Source: CAYTPI01 sp964439625
GTDB lineage: Bacteria > Chloroflexota > Anaerolineae > Aggregatilineales > UBA3940
DNA length: 64,000 bases
Assembly (NCBI GenBank): GCA_964439625.1
Contig: CAYTPI010000002.1
Coordinates: 248,001 to 312,000 of the forward strand
Direction of reading: 5' to 3'
Each line of letters starts with the position of its first letter. Positions within the stretch are counted from its first letter, which is position 1. Below are positions 61,631-64,000 of the stretch, one piece after another. The notes under the pieces are model-generated. The model saw only the letters and a program-made list of their open reading frames with translations, was not told the DNA's origin and did no database searches. The position numbers and the translations under genes are program-made.

Positions 61631-62655
61631 AGAACCTCGACAGCCTCAATCAAATGCTGCATCCGGTCTTTGTAAGTATGCTTGCCTTCAGTAATTAAAC
61701 GATGCCCTTCTGCCGCAATCTGCGCGGCTTCATCGGTATGTTTAACATAGTACCGAACTTGCTCTTGCAATGAGTCAGCATCCGTGAAGTAAACAGCCCC
61801 AACGTCATCAGGCAACCACTTTTGTTGATCACGTGTGAGGGTGCTCAGCATGCAGCCACCCATGGCAGGAGCCTCAAATGTACGCATGTTGTGCGCTTGA
61901 CCATTCTGTTTACGAATGAAGTTCAGCGTCAAGGTTGAACCAGCCACAACTTTTGCTAACGCTCGTTCACCGCGCCACTCATTGACGATGCACCCCCGTA
62001 GGGGGTTGTTCGCCGCTACTTTTTCCCAGTTGGTACCAAACACGCGCAGGTCGAACGTTGTGAGGTGTTCAAGTAAGGCGGCGCGCTCTGGTGTGTACCC
62101 ACCAACGAAGCATACCTCTGACTGAAGCATATCTCGTTCAGCTACTGATAATGTGGCAGGGGCATGGGCCTCTGGATCATACGCAAATGGCAGGTATTCA
62201 ACCTGTTGTGTACCAGCGTTCTGCAGTGGGGCGAACAAATCTTTGTCCCAGATAAAGTAGATATCAAATAGAGGGATACTATCAATAATGTTCTTGTTGG
62301 TGTTTGCCGTCGCGTAATCGAACGGGCTATCTGGGTTCCAATTGACGAGGATCGGCCTGAAGGCGAGCTTCCGTAGGCTTTTAATTGTCTCTGGAAGTAT
62401 CTCAACTCCCTTGACGATGATCACCAATTCTGGCTGAAACCCCTCAGCGACTTTCAACAAGCGCTTGTTAAAGCACCGCCTAAGTGGAATTTGTTCAAGT
62501 TCATACAACACAGGCGTATTTTGGAACCGTACTTTGCTGTTTAGCTCCACATGCCGATCATACACCAGTAGTTCATGTCCGAGTGCCTCAAGCCCGCGAG
62601 CACAGTAGCGCTCTAATGCCCCTGACGCCAGTGATCCAACCAGTAGCACGCGCAC
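61627..62655 (-). CDS. CgeB/Glyco_trans_1_2-like glycosyltransferase
   Basis: 342 residues. N-terminal RVLLVGSLASGALERYCARG, LVIIVKGVEILPETIKSL and VNWNPDSPFDYATANTN. C-terminal TLNFIRKQNGQAHNMRTFEA followed by PAMGGCMLSTLTRDQQKWL and a YVKHTDEAAQIAAEGH helix. This is the architecture of the spore-protein CgeB/DUF3880 group, GT-B-fold transferases found in surface-glycan and glycosylated-appendage loci. It begins 3 bases after the GT-C gene. Substrate unknown. Confidence 0.88.
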   Translation of the reverse strand: MRVLLVGSLASGALERYCARGLEALGHELLVYDRHVELNSKVRFQNTPVLYELEQIPLRRCFNKRLLKVAEGFQPELVIIVKGVEILPETIKSLRKLAFRPILVNWNPDSPFDYATANTNKNIIDSIPLFDIYFIWDKDLFAPLQNAGTQQVEYLPFAYDPEAHAPATLSVAERDMLQSEVCFVGGYTPERAALLEHLTTFDLRVFGTNWEKVAANNPLRGCIVNEWRGERALAKVVAGSTLTLNFIRKQNGQAHNMRTFEAPAMGGCMLSTLTRDQQKWLPDDVGAVYFTDADSLQEQVRYYVKHTDEAAQIAAEGHRLITEGKHTYKDRMQHLIEAVEVL

Positions 62656-62657
62656 CG

Positions 62658-64000
62658 TTACTGTACCTCTCTGATGCGATACAGCGTCATCCGCTCACCA
62701 CGGTAGACGACCTCAGCATACGCTTCTAAGAATGCGTTCTGGGCAAACAAGGGCTTATCACCCGTAATAATATGCGTTTGCAGAATATAGTCGATGCCGT
62801 TAGCCTCCAAAGCCCTTAGTAAGGCTGTTGTATTCTGTATGTTGGCATAATCAACCCGATCACCCCAATTACCTGAGACCAAATCCGGTGAAATGTACAG
62901 TGAACCGTTGGCGTGCTCTGCCAGAATGCGCTCGCCGTCGTAGGCATCCAGCGCTTGGATCGTCTCCCACGTCGGAAATGTGATTGGGGCCACCTCATTG
63001 TGCCAAGCAGCAATGTACGCTTCGCGTTCCATCCCAAGCGCGATCCGATGGGTACCGTTACCGTATTGCACTCCTATGATCAATGTCAAATTGACCGTCA
63101 CCATTGCGATGCTGGCGAGTTGAACCACATACTTACCCGCTGAATGCTGTTGGTCAACACGCCAGAGCACGTACCCTGCCACAATTGATAAAAAAGCCAA
63201 CCCCGGCACAAAATGCCGCGCTGCCTGTTTGACCACAAACCACATCACCGAGAACACAAAAGCATACATCAGCATGTGCCGGATGATTGGCTTATCTTTA
63301 AGCACCCCCAGCAGTGCGCCAACAACCAGCGCCATCAAAAAGATCGGCCCAACGATAAACCCAAGGTAGAAGTTCAAATCAGGATGGTGTCCAATTGACA
63401 TCCCGATGAGGTTGCCTACATAGCCGAGCACAGTCCAATCATAGAAGACTTCTGTACCTAACTCACTGCGCGGTGACGGCAGCCCACCGATCAATGCAAA
63501 CTGCTTGGCAAACACAGGGTAAAAGGGACTACGATGAACAATCAGATTGTACAGATAGAATGGAAACCCACCCGTCGCCGTCAACCCAAGGAATAATGCC
63601 AACCGCTGTGCCAACCGCCTGAACTGTCCCCGCACGACGCTGAACACCACTAACCAGAGCATCAGAAGTAAGACTGAGATAAACGCCTGCACTTTGGTAC
63701 CTGCCGCCAAACCAGCAAACAGTCCGGCAAATAGTAGCCAGCGCCATCCTTCGCGTGTCTCATTTCCGGCAGCACCTGCTAACGTAAACCAGCGAAGAAA
63801 GGCAGTCAAGGCCAGTATCTCGAATAAGGCCCACAACATGTCAACCTTACCCGACTGCGCTAAATAGGCGGCGTCTGGCATGGTGTATAGAAAAACTACC
63901 GCAAGCAAGCTGCTAATCTGATTGAAAAACAACCGAGCCAGCGCGTAGAGTGCGACGGCAACCATCAAGCTGGCACCAAAAGCGACTAGCAGTGTCGCCG
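62658..64000 (-). CDS. GT-C-like membrane protein, N-terminus beyond window edge
   Basis: At least 447 codons, open through the window end, so the N-terminal part is missing; a TTG/ATG at 63963-63968 lies inside a membrane span and is not a likely start. About eight hydrophobic spans are visible, then a soluble C-terminal domain (last 130 residues). The loop AAYLAQSGKVDMLWALFEIL carries the Gly-Lys-x-Asp pattern of GT39/PMT_2-type proteins. This resembles the other GT-C genes here. The catalytic loop itself would be outside the window. Confidence 0.8.
   Translation of the reverse strand, partial: ATLLVAFGASLMVAVALYALARLFFNQISSLLAVVFLYTMPDAAYLAQSGKVDMLWALFEILALTAFLRWFTLAGAAGNETREGWRWLLFAGLFAGLAAGTKVQAFISVLLLMLWLVVFSVVRGQFRRLAQRLALFLGLTATGGFPFYLYNLIVHRSPFYPVFAKQFALIGGLPSPRSELGTEVFYDWTVLGYVGNLIGMSIGHHPDLNFYLGFIVGPIFLMALVVGALLGVLKDKPIIRHMLMYAFVFSVMWFVVKQAARHFVPGLAFLSIVAGYVLWRVDQQHSAGKYVVQLASIAMVTVNLTLIIGVQYGNGTHRIALGMEREAYIAAWHNEVAPITFPTWETIQALDAYDGERILAEHANGSLYISPDLVSGNWGDRVDYANIQNTTALLRALEANGIDYILQTHIITGDKPLFAQNAFLEAYAEVVYRGERMTLYRIREVQ

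Noticed and set aside
44843..64000. Exosortase/PEP-CTERM system
   Set aside because: The locus has similar accessory genes (asnB, heparinase-like, many GT4), but no exosortase-type protein with its Cys-Arg-His motifs and no PEP-CTERM tail is present in the window.
1..64000. tRNA, rRNA, CRISPR array or insertion sequence
   Set aside because: All gaps are short; none contains a cloverleaf-like pattern, regularly spaced repeats, or a transposase with flanking inverted repeats.

Overview
The window looks like a chromosomal segment of a free-living bacterium, most likely a member of the Chloroflexota (Anaerolineae-like). This assignment is inferred from gene style: Thr/Pro-rich extracellular linkers of the TPTPTAT type, SH3 and PD40 surface proteins, fused MFS/spermidine-synthase proteins, GT-C glycosyltransferases with extra C-terminal beta domains, and roughly even base composition. 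No rRNA, tRNA, CRISPR array, insertion sequence or prophage was found. Almost all DNA is coding and no gene-free stretch exceeds 200 bases.

Positions 1-6.6 kb (minus strand) hold a Ser/Thr kinase cut by the window edge and a compact glycolysis/cell-wall-control block, gpmI-yvcK-pgk, with good promoters in front of gpmI and yvcK and an intrinsic terminator after pgk. Next come an extended SDR, a DUF1461-type membrane protein and a fused MFS/spermidine synthase-like protein. From 8.3 to 16.3 kb there are two divergent, poorly characterised envelope units. On the minus strand is an orphan ParA-type ATPase followed by a large acidic membrane protein and a membrane-spanning SH3/zinc-ribbon protein. 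On the plus strand is a six-gene unit of small membrane proteins, including a lipoprotein with a hydrolase fold but no nucleophile and a protein with a duplicated holin-LLH-like domain, ending in a bidirectional terminator. A succinate dehydrogenase-type flavoprotein without partner subunits and a TolB-like propeller protein follow.

From 19.6 to 34.6 kb (minus) a tightly packed operon-like array starts with mutY and continues through glycosyltransferases (five GT4-like, one GT2, three GT-C), a UDP-ManNAc dehydrogenase-like enzyme and a sugar epimerase. A sugar-nucleotide pyrophosphorylase lies just upstream. From 36 to 44.9 kb the plus strand carries gmk, a hydantoinase-B-like gene without its usual partner, an atypical OmpR-type regulator and a large GT-C protein. 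The minus strand between them carries a gamma-glutamylcyclotransferase-like gene and a class A penicillin-binding-protein relative that has lost its catalytic motifs.

From 44.8 kb to the window end (minus) lies a second, larger exopolysaccharide/glycolipid locus: a WecA/MraY-type initiating phosphotransferase, several GT4/GT1 enzymes, a polyprenyl-phosphate GT2 with its DUF2304 partner, an NAD-dependent epimerase, asparagine synthase, a bi-domain oxidoreductase, a heparinase II/III-type lyase, a CgeB-like transferase and GT-C proteins. Together the two glycan loci could build a lipid-linked, uronate- or aminosugar-containing surface polysaccharide. The most unusual parts are the ParA-linked envelope unit, the degenerate PBP with its divergent atypical response regulator, and the small-membrane-protein unit with the pseudo-hydrolase and duplicated holin-like protein.
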